Assembly: GCF_000159095.1 (NCBI RefSeq)
Contig: NZ_GG666309.1
Coordinates: 1-48,144 of the forward strand
DNA: 48,144 bases
Reading direction: 5' to 3'
Source: Anaerococcus tetradius ATCC 35098
GTDB taxonomy: Bacteria > Bacillota > Clostridia > Tissierellales > Peptoniphilaceae
Position numbers and translations under genes: made by a program. The notes beneath the pieces were generated by a model. The model was not told the DNA's origin. It saw nothing but the letters and a program-made list of their open reading frames with translations, and ran no database searches. Every line of letters begins with the position of its first letter. Position 1 is the first letter of the stretch. Below are positions 1 to 8,594 of this stretch, in pieces.

Positions 1-56
1 GCCTTACTTTCAGGACAACTTTTAACACTTTTTTGAATATTTTTTTGAAAAATTTT

Positions 57-91
57 AAAAAAATAGAGGACAGAGAAAAATATCTCTGTCC
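57..91 (-). terminator. Terminator of the sigma-like gene
   Basis: On the minus strand the arms GGACAGAGA and TCTCTGTCC (68-76 and 83-91) form a 9-bp stem with a 6-nt loop. They are followed by a T-rich run corresponding to the A-run at 57-63. It begins about 10 bases past the stop codon of the gene at 102-509, a typical intrinsic terminator position. Confidence 0.8.
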
Positions 92-101
92 CCTACTTGA
101 T

Positions 102-509
102 TTACCTATCCAAAAGTTTTCTCAGTTTCTCTAAAATCTTATTTCTTAATCTACTAATTTTCATTGGATTTGTGTTTCTTTGTTTTGCAACTTCTATGAG
201 AGTTTTATCATCAAAATATAGTAATTTGATTAGGTTTCTTTCTTCCTCATTTAAATTGTTTAATGCACAATGCAGATCTTCTATTAGCATTTTAGTTTCA
301 ATAATCTTTTCAACATCAATACTCTTATCCGCAATATCTACAACACTTGTATTAAAATCTCCAAAATGAAATACACCGTGCTTTATATCCAGGCGCTTCA
401 AATGAGCTTCATGATTAATCTCTTTTTTATATGCTCTATACACTTCATCAGGTACATATATTTTTTTACCCTTAACATAAATGTATTTTTCTTTATCATT
501 ATCTGACAT
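102..509 (-). CDS. Sigma-70 region 4-like protein of mobile-element type
   Basis: This 135-residue protein opens with a basic stretch (YIYVKGKKIYVPDEVYRAY) and ends in a helix-turn-helix at about residues 85-133 (LNEEERNLIKLLYFDDKTL followed by VAKQRNTNPMKISRLRNKIL). The second half reads as sigma-70 region 4. The N-terminal KYIYVKGKKIYVPDEVY block matches, from memory, small sigma-factor-like proteins common on clostridial conjugative transposons, where they are thought to drive element genes. There is no region 2, so its role as a free-standing sigma factor is inferred. The start is supported by GGAGG eight bases upstream of the ATG. A strong terminator-like hairpin lies only about 45 bases upstream, so expression may depend on read-through. 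It has its own downstream terminator. Confidence 0.75.
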   Translation of the reverse strand: MSDNDKEKYIYVKGKKIYVPDEVYRAYKKEINHEAHLKRLDIKHGVFHFGDFNTSVVDIADKSIDVEKIIETKMLIEDLHCALNNLNEEERNLIKLLYFDDKTLIEVAKQRNTNPMKISRLRNKILEKLRKLLDR

Positions 510-553
510 CCTTTGGTCCTCCTTTTTTTACTCGTTTTTCGATTTTTGAGCAT

Positions 554-593
554 AAAAAAGGAGGACTACGGCATTTAGGCATGTCGAGTCCTC
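554..593 (-). terminator. Hairpin terminator or attenuator upstream of the sigma-like gene
   Basis: Arms GAGGACT and AGTCCTC (561-567, 587-593) enclose an inner stem (CGGCAT/ATGTCG) and, read on the minus strand, are followed by C and six T. It can terminate the transporter operon and TetR remnant to its right. Because it ends about 45 bases before the sigma-like start codon, it could also attenuate that gene. The outer arms match those of the terminator at 7141-7181. Confidence 0.7.
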
Positions 594-637
594 TGAAAAA
601 TAGAAGTTTTAAAACTAAAAACTGTTTTCTGTTAAAC

Positions 638-712
638 CTAAAAAGTTAACATAAACATGCTATTAAAATAGATAGGTATTCTTATCGTGGTTTTATTTAT
701 AGTTTTCTTCAT
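638..712 (-). CDS. Possible 24-residue small ORF
   Basis: A short frame starting with ATG at 712 is preceded by GGAGGT with a 10-base spacer and encodes a basic N-terminus (MKKTINKTTIRIPIYF) before a stop. I do not recognise it. It may be the remaining 5' end of a longer gene, since the basic start looks like the beginning of a DNA-binding protein. No other gene occupies this stretch, which lies between the TetR remnant and the hairpin at 554-593. Confidence 0.25.
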   Translation of the reverse strand: MKKTINKTTIRIPIYFNSMFMLTF

Positions 713-768
713 TGATATATCTACCTCCATCACATTTATATATATCACTAAAAGTAGATATATTTGCA

Positions 769-1177
769 TTAATTCTGCTTCATATCTAAAAATTCTATAG
801 AAAGTGTTAATATCTCTAGATTCTCATAAAATTTATTTCCTTCCAAGCATATGAACTTATCCAAGTTTTTCTTGTTAAAATAATCTATAAATTTTAGTTT
901 TATTTGTTTTTTCAATTTTGATTGGCTTTGGATTCAACTAAAAATAAGACTAAATCTTTCAAAAATCAATTCAGATAAAATATCATTCTTATTTTTTTAT
1001 AGTTATACAAGCATCCTGTGCTTATTCCTGCAGGTTTATATGTCTTTCTTTGTTATCTATGCAAAACCTTTAGAAATAAATACCTCTACACTAGTATCTT
1101 GTATTTGTAATTTTCTTTTATTAGCAGGTAATCTTTCAATTATCGAATTTTCTTTACTGATATATTATTTTTCCCAT
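769..1177 (-). pseudogene. Broken TetR-family regulator
   Basis: No intact frame exists, but conceptual translation across several stops and frameshifts gives a TetR N-terminal helix-turn-helix. The pieces are KRKLQIQDTSVEVFISKGF, then GISTGCLYNY, then KNKNDILSELIFERF, followed by a C-terminal remnant ending with a stop at 769-771. The reading frame is lost just after SKGF, again around CLYNY and further on. The remnant sits directly downstream of the MATE/ABC operon on the same strand, so it probably once regulated those transporters. The divergent AraC protein now seems to be the intact local regulator. The rest of 510-1201 holds only the possible small ORF and the hairpin at 554-593. Confidence 0.7.
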
Positions 1178-1201
1178 AAAAATATTATAAAAATCAAATC
1201 T

Positions 1202-2545
1202 TTAATTATTTAAATTCATATTTGAAATAGCCTTGGCTTGCATTGCTAAACCTACCATTATCATAGTAAAATCTACAACTGGTTCTGCCCACCAAACAGC
1301 CCCTACTCCAAATACTCTTGGAAATATAAGTAAGGCTGGAACAAGTAGTATTAACTGTCTTAGCATTACAATCATTCCAGCTTTTTTTCCATCCCCTATC
1401 GCTTGAAAAAAAGTTATTGTCATAATCATAATTCCATAAAGAATAAATACTGAATAGAATATTCTGAAATTATTAACTCCGCTTGAAATTATATCCTGAC
1501 TTACTTTAAATAAACCAAGTAACTGTTTTGAAAATACTTGTGCTGGTAACCAAAAAATTGCTGCAAGTACTGTTCCTCCTATAGAAAATATCTTCATAGT
1601 TTCCTTTACTCTATCGTATTGTTTTGCTCCAAAGTTTGTACCAATAATCGGCTGTAACCCCTGACTCATTCCCCAAATTGGTATAAATGAAAATCCATAA
1701 AATCTCAAAGTTGCTGACATTAATATTGCATTTGGATCTCCTCCATATCTAAAAGCTTGTCTATAAAGCAATGTTTGCTGAACCATGAAAAATACTTGCA
1801 TGATCATAGCTGATACTCCTACTCCAAACATTTCCTTTGATATATCTTTTTCTTTTTTTATTTTCCCTATTTTTACATTTTCACTTTTATTCTTAAAATA
1901 ATAAAGAGTAATAACAGCTTGAATTATTTGTGCTGTTACAGTTGCTATAGCTGCTCCCTCAATGGCATAATCACCCATTGCTTTCATTAGTATTGGATCA
2001 AGAACTATATTGATAAAGGCACCGAGTCCCATGATACTCATTGCTCTTTTCATAAGCCCTTCACCACGCATAACCATATTGGCTGACTGGGTAAAGTTTA
2101 CAAAAATTGAGCCTAGAAATATTATTCTTAAATACCTTATACCTAATGCCTTTATTTCTCCTGTTGCTCCAATTAAATCTAAAAAATATGGTCCTAGAAG
2201 TATTCCTCCTATTGTTATAATCGTTGAAAAAAAGATAACCCAATAGATAAGATTTCCCATAAGTTTGTCTATAGTATCTTTATCACCTTTTCCCATGGCT
2301 CTTGATAAAATCGATGCCGAACCTATCCCTATAAGCGTTGCAATCCCATTATTAAAAAATGTAAGTGGCATGGCTATTGAACAAGCTGCCATGGCATTTT
2401 CCCCTATTATCTGTCCTGCAAATATTCCATCCATAAGTGGATATAGGCCTATAACTACCATCCCAATTACTGCTGGTATAGATAATTGAAACATTAAAGA
2501 CAATGGCTTCTTGGTCAACAACTGTTCTTTCATGTTTTGTTTCAT
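1202..2545 (-). CDS. MATE-family multidrug/siderophore efflux protein
   Basis: This 447-residue polytopic protein has the MATE pattern: about twelve hydrophobic segments in two halves, an N-terminal signature around PAVIGMVVIGLYPLMDGIFA and the repeated internal PIIGTNFGAKQYDRVKE element. MATE proteins exchange Na+ or H+ for organic cations across the inner membrane. As third gene after two ABC half-transporters, it occupies the place of ybtX-type genes and could export apo-siderophore; that is inference. I chose ATG 2545, which follows GAGGGG seven bases upstream. An upstream TTG at 2560 in the same frame overlaps the stop of the preceding gene and is less likely. The downstream neighbour is a dead TetR gene. 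Confidence 0.88.
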   Translation of the reverse strand: MKQNMKEQLLTKKPLSLMFQLSIPAVIGMVVIGLYPLMDGIFAGQIIGENAMAACSIAMPLTFFNNGIATLIGIGSASILSRAMGKGDKDTIDKLMGNLIYWVIFFSTIITIGGILLGPYFLDLIGATGEIKALGIRYLRIIFLGSIFVNFTQSANMVMRGEGLMKRAMSIMGLGAFINIVLDPILMKAMGDYAIEGAAIATVTAQIIQAVITLYYFKNKSENVKIGKIKKEKDISKEMFGVGVSAMIMQVFFMVQQTLLYRQAFRYGGDPNAILMSATLRFYGFSFIPIWGMSQGLQPIIGTNFGAKQYDRVKETMKIFSIGGTVLAAIFWLPAQVFSKQLLGLFKVSQDIISSGVNNFRIFYSVFILYGIMIMTITFFQAIGDGKKAGMIVMLRQLILLVPALLIFPRVFGVGAVWWAEPVVDFTMIMVGLAMQAKAISNMNLNN

Positions 2546-2556
2546 TTTTAATCCCC

Positions 2557-4275
2557 TCAATATATAAATTCTTCTGCTAATTTCGTTTTTTCTAATAAAT
2601 TGTTATACAATTTTGATTCTTCTATCAGTTCTTTGTGATTGCCTTGGCTTTCCACATGTCCATTTTCTATGACTATGATTTTATCTACATTTTCAATAGA
2701 TTTTAATCTATGGGAAATAATAATAACTGTTTTATCCTTTATTAATTTATTCAAACTTTCTTGAATTTTCTTTTCATTGTCCACATCAAGGCTTGCTGAT
2801 ATTTCATCTAATATAAGAATTGGTGCATCCTTTAAAAAAGCTCTTGCAATAGAAAGCCTTTGTCTTTCACCACCAGAAAGCTCTGACCCATTTTCCCCTA
2901 TAACTGTATCTAATCCATTAGGAAGTTTATTAATAAAATCCATACAATTTGCAAGGGTAGCTGCCTTGATAACTTCTTCATCGCTGGCATCTTTTTTACC
3001 TATACGAATATTTTCTAATATAGATGAGTTAAATAAAGTAACATCTTGAAAAACAATAGATATTTTCTTAAATAAAGAATCTGTGGAAATGTTTTTTATA
3101 TCCTTTCCATCTATTAAAATTTGACCTTTATCATAATCATATAATCTTGATATTAATCTTAATATACTTGTCTTTCCAGAGCCAGAAGCTCCAACTAGAG
3201 CCGTTACCTCTCCCTGTTTCGCAGTAAAGCTAATGTCCTTTAAAACCTGATTATCATCATAAGAAAAAGCTACATTTTTAAAGACTATATCAAACATATT
3301 CAGTTCTACATCTTTACCCTCTTGAATTTTTGCTTCTTTAATCTCTCTGATCCTTTCAACACTTGGATCTATAGAGAAAACTTCTAGTAATCCTTCTTTT
3401 GATAAATCAAAAATATCTTTTATCTTTATAGCAGACATTAAATAACCTAAGAGATATAAAATGTCAATCTCTCCAGATAGAATAAGGCTAATACCGACAT
3501 AACTAACTACTGCTATACTTACGAAAGAAAACATAGTAGATAAACCTAATGTTATAATAGAACTCTCTTCCACTTTTAAATGTATTTTTTCACTTTCTTC
3601 CATCTGTTTATAAAGTGATGTCTTCACTTCATCAGATAAGTTAAAACTATTTATTTCTTGTTGAAGTTCAATGGTTTCTTGGAATTTTTCTGAGTTTTCT
3701 CTAAGTACCTTGTGATATTTCTTGTTTCCTTTTACCTGCGACTTTTTAGCAATAGGTATTAGTATAAAACTTAAAATAGTTGGGATCATTACTGCAAGCC
3801 CCATCTTAAAATTACCTATCATTAACATAATTCCAATTAGTGGGAAAAATAAAACCATTCCTCCTACTTTAGGAATTGAATGACTCATAGCGTGTTCTAC
3901 TTTTTCCACATCTGCCATAATCGTTTGAGATATATCTGATAAATTATGTCTTGAAAAGTAGGATAGGGGAAGTTTTGATAGAGTTTCAGCAATATCTATT
4001 CTTAAATTAGCACTCTCTTCATAAGTTGTAGTATAAAGATCATCATATTCTTTGGCTAACAAAACATACATTATTACTAATGTAGCAACAGAAACTCCAA
4101 AATATAAATAAGGGCTTTTAACATTTTTCAAAAGAAGCTCATCTGTTAACATCATTAAAATAAAGGCAGGAACCATATTAATACAGTAAACTAAGAAACT
4201 CGATATAGTTGATTTAGTGAGATCTTTAGCCCCTTTATCAGTCAGACAAAAGCGTTTTTTATAAAATTTCCTCAT
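2557..4275 (-). CDS. ABC transporter, fused permease-ATPase (YbtQ/IrtB-like)
   Basis: The 572-residue half-transporter has a six-helix exporter-fold membrane domain (residues ~20-300) and a C-terminal ATPase domain with Walker A GASGSGKTS, signature LSGGERQR and Walker B ILILDEISASLD. With the gene immediately upstream it should form a heterodimer. Exporter-fold pairs such as YbtPQ and IrtAB import ferric siderophores despite their fold, and the location next to an AraC gene and a salicylate-type siderophore island favours that role. Sequence alone cannot exclude drug export. Start ATG 4275 follows GGAGGG and lies inside the end of the upstream gene (17-base overlap), implying translational coupling. 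The MATE gene follows after 11 bases. Confidence 0.85.
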   Translation of the reverse strand: MRKFYKKRFCLTDKGAKDLTKSTISSFLVYCINMVPAFILMMLTDELLLKNVKSPYLYFGVSVATLVIMYVLLAKEYDDLYTTTYEESANLRIDIAETLSKLPLSYFSRHNLSDISQTIMADVEKVEHAMSHSIPKVGGMVLFFPLIGIMLMIGNFKMGLAVMIPTILSFILIPIAKKSQVKGNKKYHKVLRENSEKFQETIELQQEINSFNLSDEVKTSLYKQMEESEKIHLKVEESSIITLGLSTMFSFVSIAVVSYVGISLILSGEIDILYLLGYLMSAIKIKDIFDLSKEGLLEVFSIDPSVERIREIKEAKIQEGKDVELNMFDIVFKNVAFSYDDNQVLKDISFTAKQGEVTALVGASGSGKTSILRLISRLYDYDKGQILIDGKDIKNISTDSLFKKISIVFQDVTLFNSSILENIRIGKKDASDEEVIKAATLANCMDFINKLPNGLDTVIGENGSELSGGERQRLSIARAFLKDAPILILDEISASLDVDNEKKIQESLNKLIKDKTVIIISHRLKSIENVDKIIVIENGHVESQGNHKELIEESKLYNNLLEKTKLAEEFIY

Positions 4276-6013
4276 CTTTAACCCTCCATTGATTTGCACT
4301 GTCATAAAGCTCTAATAATTCCTTATATTTTCCACCTTTTGAAATAAGTTCTTGATCACTGCCTCTTTCAATTATTTCTCCATTCTCTAAAACTAAAATT
4401 TCATCAACAGAACGAATACTACTCATCCTATGGGCAATCATAATAACTGTTTTATCTTTCATAAGGTTTTTAAAGGCCTTTTGAAGCTCATACTCATTGT
4501 CTGGATCAATAGAAGCACTAGCTTCATCCATAATTACAATTTTAGATTTCTTGAGCATGGCTCTCGCAATAGCAATTCTCTGTTTTTCTCCTCCTGATAA
4601 ATAGACTCCTTTTGAGCCGATCATGGTATTCTCCCTTTCAGGAAACTTATTTAAAATAACATTACAACCTGCAAGTTCCATAGCCTTCATAACTTCTTCT
4701 CTACTTGCCTTTCTATTAGCAAGAGCAACATTTTCGTAAATAGATGTCTTAAAAAGTTTGCTATCCTGAAAAACAAAAGAAATTGTGTTTATTAGAGTAT
4801 CCTTACTATAAGATTCTAAGGGTCTCTCTCCAATCTTTATACTGCCACTATCTACTTTGTAAAAACCAGATAATAGCTTTACAATAGTCGATTTACCTGA
4901 GCCTGAATGACCCACCAAAGCATATTTTTTTCCTTCTTCTAATTTAAAAGATAAATTTTCTAGTACTTTGTTTTCATTATAAGAAAAATTCACTTTTTCA
5001 AACTCTATATTATAGTTTTTGAAATTAATATTCTCTCCATAAGACAATTTATCTTCATTCATCTTTTTATATAAATCTTCTAAAGTATCTACAGCATACC
5101 TAGCGTTAAAGATGTTCATACTAGCCCACATAATTTTCATAAATGAAACCATCATTACTCCACTTAAAAACAAAATCATGAATAGTTCAACAATAAGCAA
5201 ATTAGCATTATTAACTTTATTTATGGTAAAAACTAAAGGGATAGACAAAATTGCAATAATTCCAAAAAATATCCATTGATATAGTACATAAGGTTTTTTA
5301 GAACTAATTGAGTAATCAAGAGCATACTTAGAATAATCCTTAATTGCCTTATAAAGAGTTTTAAAAGACTCTACAGTAGCTCCGAATATTTTAACAACTT
5401 GCATGCCTCTGACATATTCAACTGTTTCACCACTTAAAATTTCTAAGGATTTTTGGTAGTATTCCATGAACTCTCCTCCACCCATCATGTTCTTTAAAAT
5501 AAGAGCCCCTACTATTGTTAGTATAAGAATAACTATTCCCACTCTACTACTAATAGAAAAGGCAAGTATTAAAGATAAGACTGGAATTAAAAAAGCTTGT
5601 GAATTATCTGGTATCATATGTGCTACTGCCGTATGAGTTTTAGCTGCATTATCATCAATAGTTTTTCTTATAATTCCAGATGGATTTAAGTCATAAAAAC
5701 GAAAACTTGCTCCTGTAAGTCCATCTATCCCTTTCTTTCTCAAATTAGTTTCTAAACGAAATCCGAGCTTATGGGAAAATAAACCTGATAGTAAATATAC
5801 CAAAGCTCCCAACGTCAAACTCAAAACAGTTTGAATAGACATTGCTCTAGCAACTAATAAATCCTCCTCAACAATTGAACTTCTTAAAAATTTATACAAC
5901 AATGAATATCCGTACACCATCAGAAACGCAGATAGTGCTGATAAGAAAACTGCTATATATCCATTATGTTTTCCCTCAGGCACATAGGAAAAAAGCCTTT
6001 TGTAAATTTTCAT
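4259..6013 (-). CDS. ABC transporter, fused permease-ATPase (YbtP/IrtA-like)
   Basis: A 584-residue half-transporter with exporter-fold membrane domain (residues ~15-310), Walker A GHSGSGKST, signature LSGGEKQR and Walker B IVIMDEASASIDPDNE. It is the first gene of a three-gene operon and overlaps the second ABC gene by 17 bases, consistent with a heterodimer. The start is backed by AAGGGGGT before ATG. It is divergent from an AraC-family gene across about 150 bases holding strong inverted repeats, the same arrangement as ybtPQX/ybtA. Known members of the siderophore branch (YbtP, IrtA) import ferric siderophore. Whether this pair imports the island's product or exports something else is unresolved. 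Confidence 0.86.
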   Translation of the reverse strand: MKIYKRLFSYVPEGKHNGYIAVFLSALSAFLMVYGYSLLYKFLRSSIVEEDLLVARAMSIQTVLSLTLGALVYLLSGLFSHKLGFRLETNLRKKGIDGLTGASFRFYDLNPSGIIRKTIDDNAAKTHTAVAHMIPDNSQAFLIPVLSLILAFSISSRVGIVILILTIVGALILKNMMGGGEFMEYYQKSLEILSGETVEYVRGMQVVKIFGATVESFKTLYKAIKDYSKYALDYSISSKKPYVLYQWIFFGIIAILSIPLVFTINKVNNANLLIVELFMILFLSGVMMVSFMKIMWASMNIFNARYAVDTLEDLYKKMNEDKLSYGENINFKNYNIEFEKVNFSYNENKVLENLSFKLEEGKKYALVGHSGSGKSTIVKLLSGFYKVDSGSIKIGERPLESYSKDTLINTISFVFQDSKLFKTSIYENVALANRKASREEVMKAMELAGCNVILNKFPERENTMIGSKGVYLSGGEKQRIAIARAMLKKSKIVIMDEASASIDPDNEYELQKAFKNLMKDKTVIMIAHRMSSIRSVDEILVLENGEIIERGSDQELISKGGKYKELLELYDSANQWRVKDEEIL

Positions 6014-6067
6014 ATTTACCCCCTTAATAATATTTTGATAAATTTCAAATAAAAAATACGACTTACT

Positions 6068-6122
6068 TGATAACTTTTATCATAAGTATATTGTAAAATA
6101 TTTTCGTTTGTTTTACAATATA
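6068..6122. promoter_or_regulatory. Two inverted repeats in the divergent AraC/ABC promoter region
   Basis: Perfect 12-base arms TATATTGTAAAA (6087-6098) and TTTTACAATATA (6111-6122) are separated by 12 bases. A second repeat, TGATAA-3-TTATCA, occupies 6068-6082. Both lie between the ABC operon start (6013, minus) and the AraC start (6162, plus), so they are good candidates for AraC-protein binding. No DtxR-like box was seen here. Confidence 0.6.
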
Positions 6123-6161
6123 TATAGGTTTATATGTCTAAACGTGTTATTGGAGGTTTGT

Positions 6162-7121
6162 ATGGAAAATTTTGAAAGTTTAATAAATGCTTATGTTTCA
6201 TCGGAATTAAAAGACGAGAATTATTTTCATCCTCTAGGGAGGTATTATATAGCTAATACGAAATTATATAATGGTTATTACTGGTATTACGAAAGTAGCG
6301 ACTTTATAATAGACATTCATAATCTTTTCATAAAAGAAGATTTTGTAGAAGATGGCGTTGAATCAATGCAAAATTATGTTACATTAATTTCCAATTTTGT
6401 AATGTCTGGAAACGGAGAATGGTTTAATCCCTATCAGTCAATTGAACCTTTTTCTATGTTTGTTATGGATCCAAGCGACAAAAAGAATAGATATCTTATA
6501 CATAAAAATTCTAGATTGTGTCTTGTAGGTGTAAAATTTAAAAAAAGTTTTTTAGAAAAATACTATCCACCATATTCTTACTCAAATAATGTAGATGATT
6601 TAAAAGATATGTTTTTTCAATCTAAAAATTCAATTATTAATCCAATAAGTAAGATTGCTAAAGATATTTTGACTTGTAAACTTGAAAATGCTGAAGCTAA
6701 ACTTTTCTTTGAGGAAAAGGTAAAAGAGTGGTTTTATATAACTGTTGAGGCTAGTGAAGATTCGAAAAATTTTAAGCCTCTTTCAACCGAAGATGAAAAA
6801 CTTATTGAGAATGTAGAAAGATATATTAGCGATCATTATTCTAACAACATACCTCAATCACTTCTAGAAAAAATCGCTTGTATGAGTGGAACAAAGTTAA
6901 AGGAAAGTTTTAAGAAAAAAAACAATTTGAGTATTACAGAATTTACCCAAAGAAAAAGAATGAATATAGCAGAACAATTATTAGTAACCACTGATCTTGA
7001 AATAAGACATATAGCTAAAACTGTTGGGTATACTTCAGCTAGCCGATTTAGCAAACTTTACAAAAGATATAAGGGAGTTTATCCTAATGAGGTTAAAATT
7101 ATGATTAATTTAAATAAATAA
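6162..7121 (+). CDS. AraC-family transcriptional regulator (YbtA/PchR-like position)
   Basis: The 319-residue protein has an effector-type N-terminal region (~1-215) and a C-terminal AraC double helix-turn-helix (~220-315), including the second-helix signature IRHIAKTVGYTSASRFSKLYKRYKGVYPNEV. I chose ATG 6162 because GGAGG precedes it by six bases; an upstream in-frame ATG at 6108 lies within the operator region. YbtA and PchR are AraC proteins of similar size that sense ferric siderophore and activate transport genes. The divergent ABC pair and strong inverted repeats suggest the same logic here, as inference. It ends in a strong terminator. Confidence 0.85.
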   Translation: MENFESLINAYVSSELKDENYFHPLGRYYIANTKLYNGYYWYYESSDFIIDIHNLFIKEDFVEDGVESMQNYVTLISNFVMSGNGEWFNPYQSIEPFSMFVMDPSDKKNRYLIHKNSRLCLVGVKFKKSFLEKYYPPYSYSNNVDDLKDMFFQSKNSIINPISKIAKDILTCKLENAEAKLFFEEKVKEWFYITVEASEDSKNFKPLSTEDEKLIENVERYISDHYSNNIPQSLLEKIACMSGTKLKESFKKKNNLSITEFTQRKRMNIAEQLLVTTDLEIRHIAKTVGYTSASRFSKLYKRYKGVYPNEVKIMINLNK

Positions 7122-7140
7122 ATCTAAACCATATTCCTAA

Positions 7141-7181
7141 AAAGAGGACTAAGACGCCTCAATATGTCTAGTCCTCTTTTT
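7141..7181 (+). terminator. Terminator of the AraC gene
   Basis: Arms AAAGAGGACTA (7141-7151) and TAGTCCTCTTT (7169-7179) with an inner GAC/GTC extension run into a T-tract. It lies 20 bases after the AraC stop. The outer arms match the hairpin at 561-593, so the two terminators flank the transporter-AraC segment. Confidence 0.88.
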
Positions 7182-7236
7182 GGAATTTTTAATACTATTA
7201 ATTAACAATATAAATTTATATCTCATTGAAAATCAT

Positions 7237-8464
7237 AGTGTAAAATATCTTGTGTAAACGTAAAGTTGTTCCTTGGATAGAAAAAGAGGATCCAATCTTG
7301 TAAGATTAAGTTAACACAACTAAATCACATGAATATTGGAGAACCTCATAACAAATTTTAACAAAGAATTGATTGAAGTGCTAGCCCAAGGAGTAGATGT
7401 TACAGAAATATTTCGCTGTCAACCGGAAGATGCGATGAATCTTCTTCTAGAAACAGAAAAAAACGTTTTTTAGGATTTGAGCCCTGTGATACCAGTGAAT
7501 ACAACTCTGGGAATTCTAGAAATAGCTACTACACTAGAACCCTTAAAGGCAAATATGGTATATTACATCTTAAGATGCCTATGGATAGGAAGGGGCTCTT
7601 TTCTCAAAAACCCCTATCTTTTTTTAACGAGTCAAATTCTACTCTTGAAGATAACATTAAATTGTTCCACCAAAATGGTCTAACAACCAGAGACCTATTA
7701 GAAATGATTGAGAAAATATACGGTCAGCAAACCGTATCAAATAGTTCGAAGTCCACCCTAGAGGAACTATAGCTTTTTAAAAAGAACTCCAGACAGGCCG
7801 TTGTCTACTGCTATGTTACCTTTCTCTCCATAAGACGAGATTCGATTAGCAAAGAAGCTGTTCATGATATTATAGGAATCACAAAAGAAGGCCACAAAGA
7901 GGGTCTAAGCTTTGCTATTTATCCCATAGAATCTGCTTCTAACTACAGAGAAATATTCCAAGATCTTAAATCCAGAGGACTAGAAGATATCGTTCTCTTT
8001 GTTAGCGATGAATTAACAAAACTAAAGCATACTCTTAACGATGAATGTCCCTTATCAAAACATCGATCCTACTGGATACATATCATAAGAAATATAGCCA
8101 ATAAAGTAAGAGTCAATAATAAGTCACCCCTACTGGAAGACTTAAACTTCCCTTAGAAAATTTGTTTGATAAATGGGCAGACAAATATCCTAAAGTAAAA
8201 GAACAATTTCCCCATGAAACATCTCTGGAAAAGTATGTGTATACCGATGTTTCAAAATACAACACGGCGTTTTCTTCTATGATCCATAAGGAATTTGGGA
8301 TGGCACTATATGAACTAAGTAAACTGCTAAATAAAACATAAGGAAAGCGCCAAAGCAAAAATTTTTCATCCAATATATGGGATTAAGGTACAAAGCATGT
8401 AGCATTATCTAGTTAGGTACAATTTACTTAGTTTCACAAGAGGTTACACAATTTATTTAACACT
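7237..8464 (+). mobile_element. Decayed IS256-family insertion sequence
   Basis: A defective transposase is bounded by imperfect terminal inverted repeats: 7237-7260 (starting AGTGTAAAATATCTTGTGTA) and the complement of 8441-8464 (starting AGTGTTAAATAAATTGTGTA). They agree at 19 of 24 positions by hand count. The length, about 1.23 kb, is slightly short for IS256 members, in line with the internal deletion in the transposase. I found no convincing 8-9 base target duplication, so one end may have been rearranged. The element forms the left boundary of the siderophore island. Confidence 0.75.
7348..8341 (+). pseudogene. IS256-type (Mutator-like) transposase, broken
   Basis: Joining frames recovers an IS256-type protein: an N-terminus TNFNKELIEVLAQGVDVTEIF, then FEPCDTSEYNSGNSRNSYY, then LTTRDLLEMIEKIYGQQTVS, later LKSRGLEDIVLFVSDELTKL, and a C-terminus SMIHKEFGMALYELSKLL. 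The start codon appears to have become ATA (7348-7350), with GGAG in the right place before it. There is a frameshift near 7470 and stops near 7770 and 8155. Roughly 40-60 residues of the C-terminal third are missing between LLEDLNFP and DKWADKYPKV. It cannot transpose by itself. Confidence 0.82.
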
Positions 8465-8594
8465 ACCTTGAAAACTCTATGCCTTAATAATTTTAAAGTG
8501 TAATACTGAACAATTATTAGTTAACTATAATAAAACAATTAAATTATCTTCTTATTAATGTGAATATTTTTTATAATTTCATTAAGATATCAAG

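Noticed and set aside
7477-7772. Two small plus-strand ORFs in the IS region
   Set aside because: Both are frame fragments of the broken transposase, not independent genes.
7229-8472. Target-site duplication around the first IS256 relic
   Set aside because: The eight bases outside each end (AAAATCAT and ACCTTGAA) do not match.
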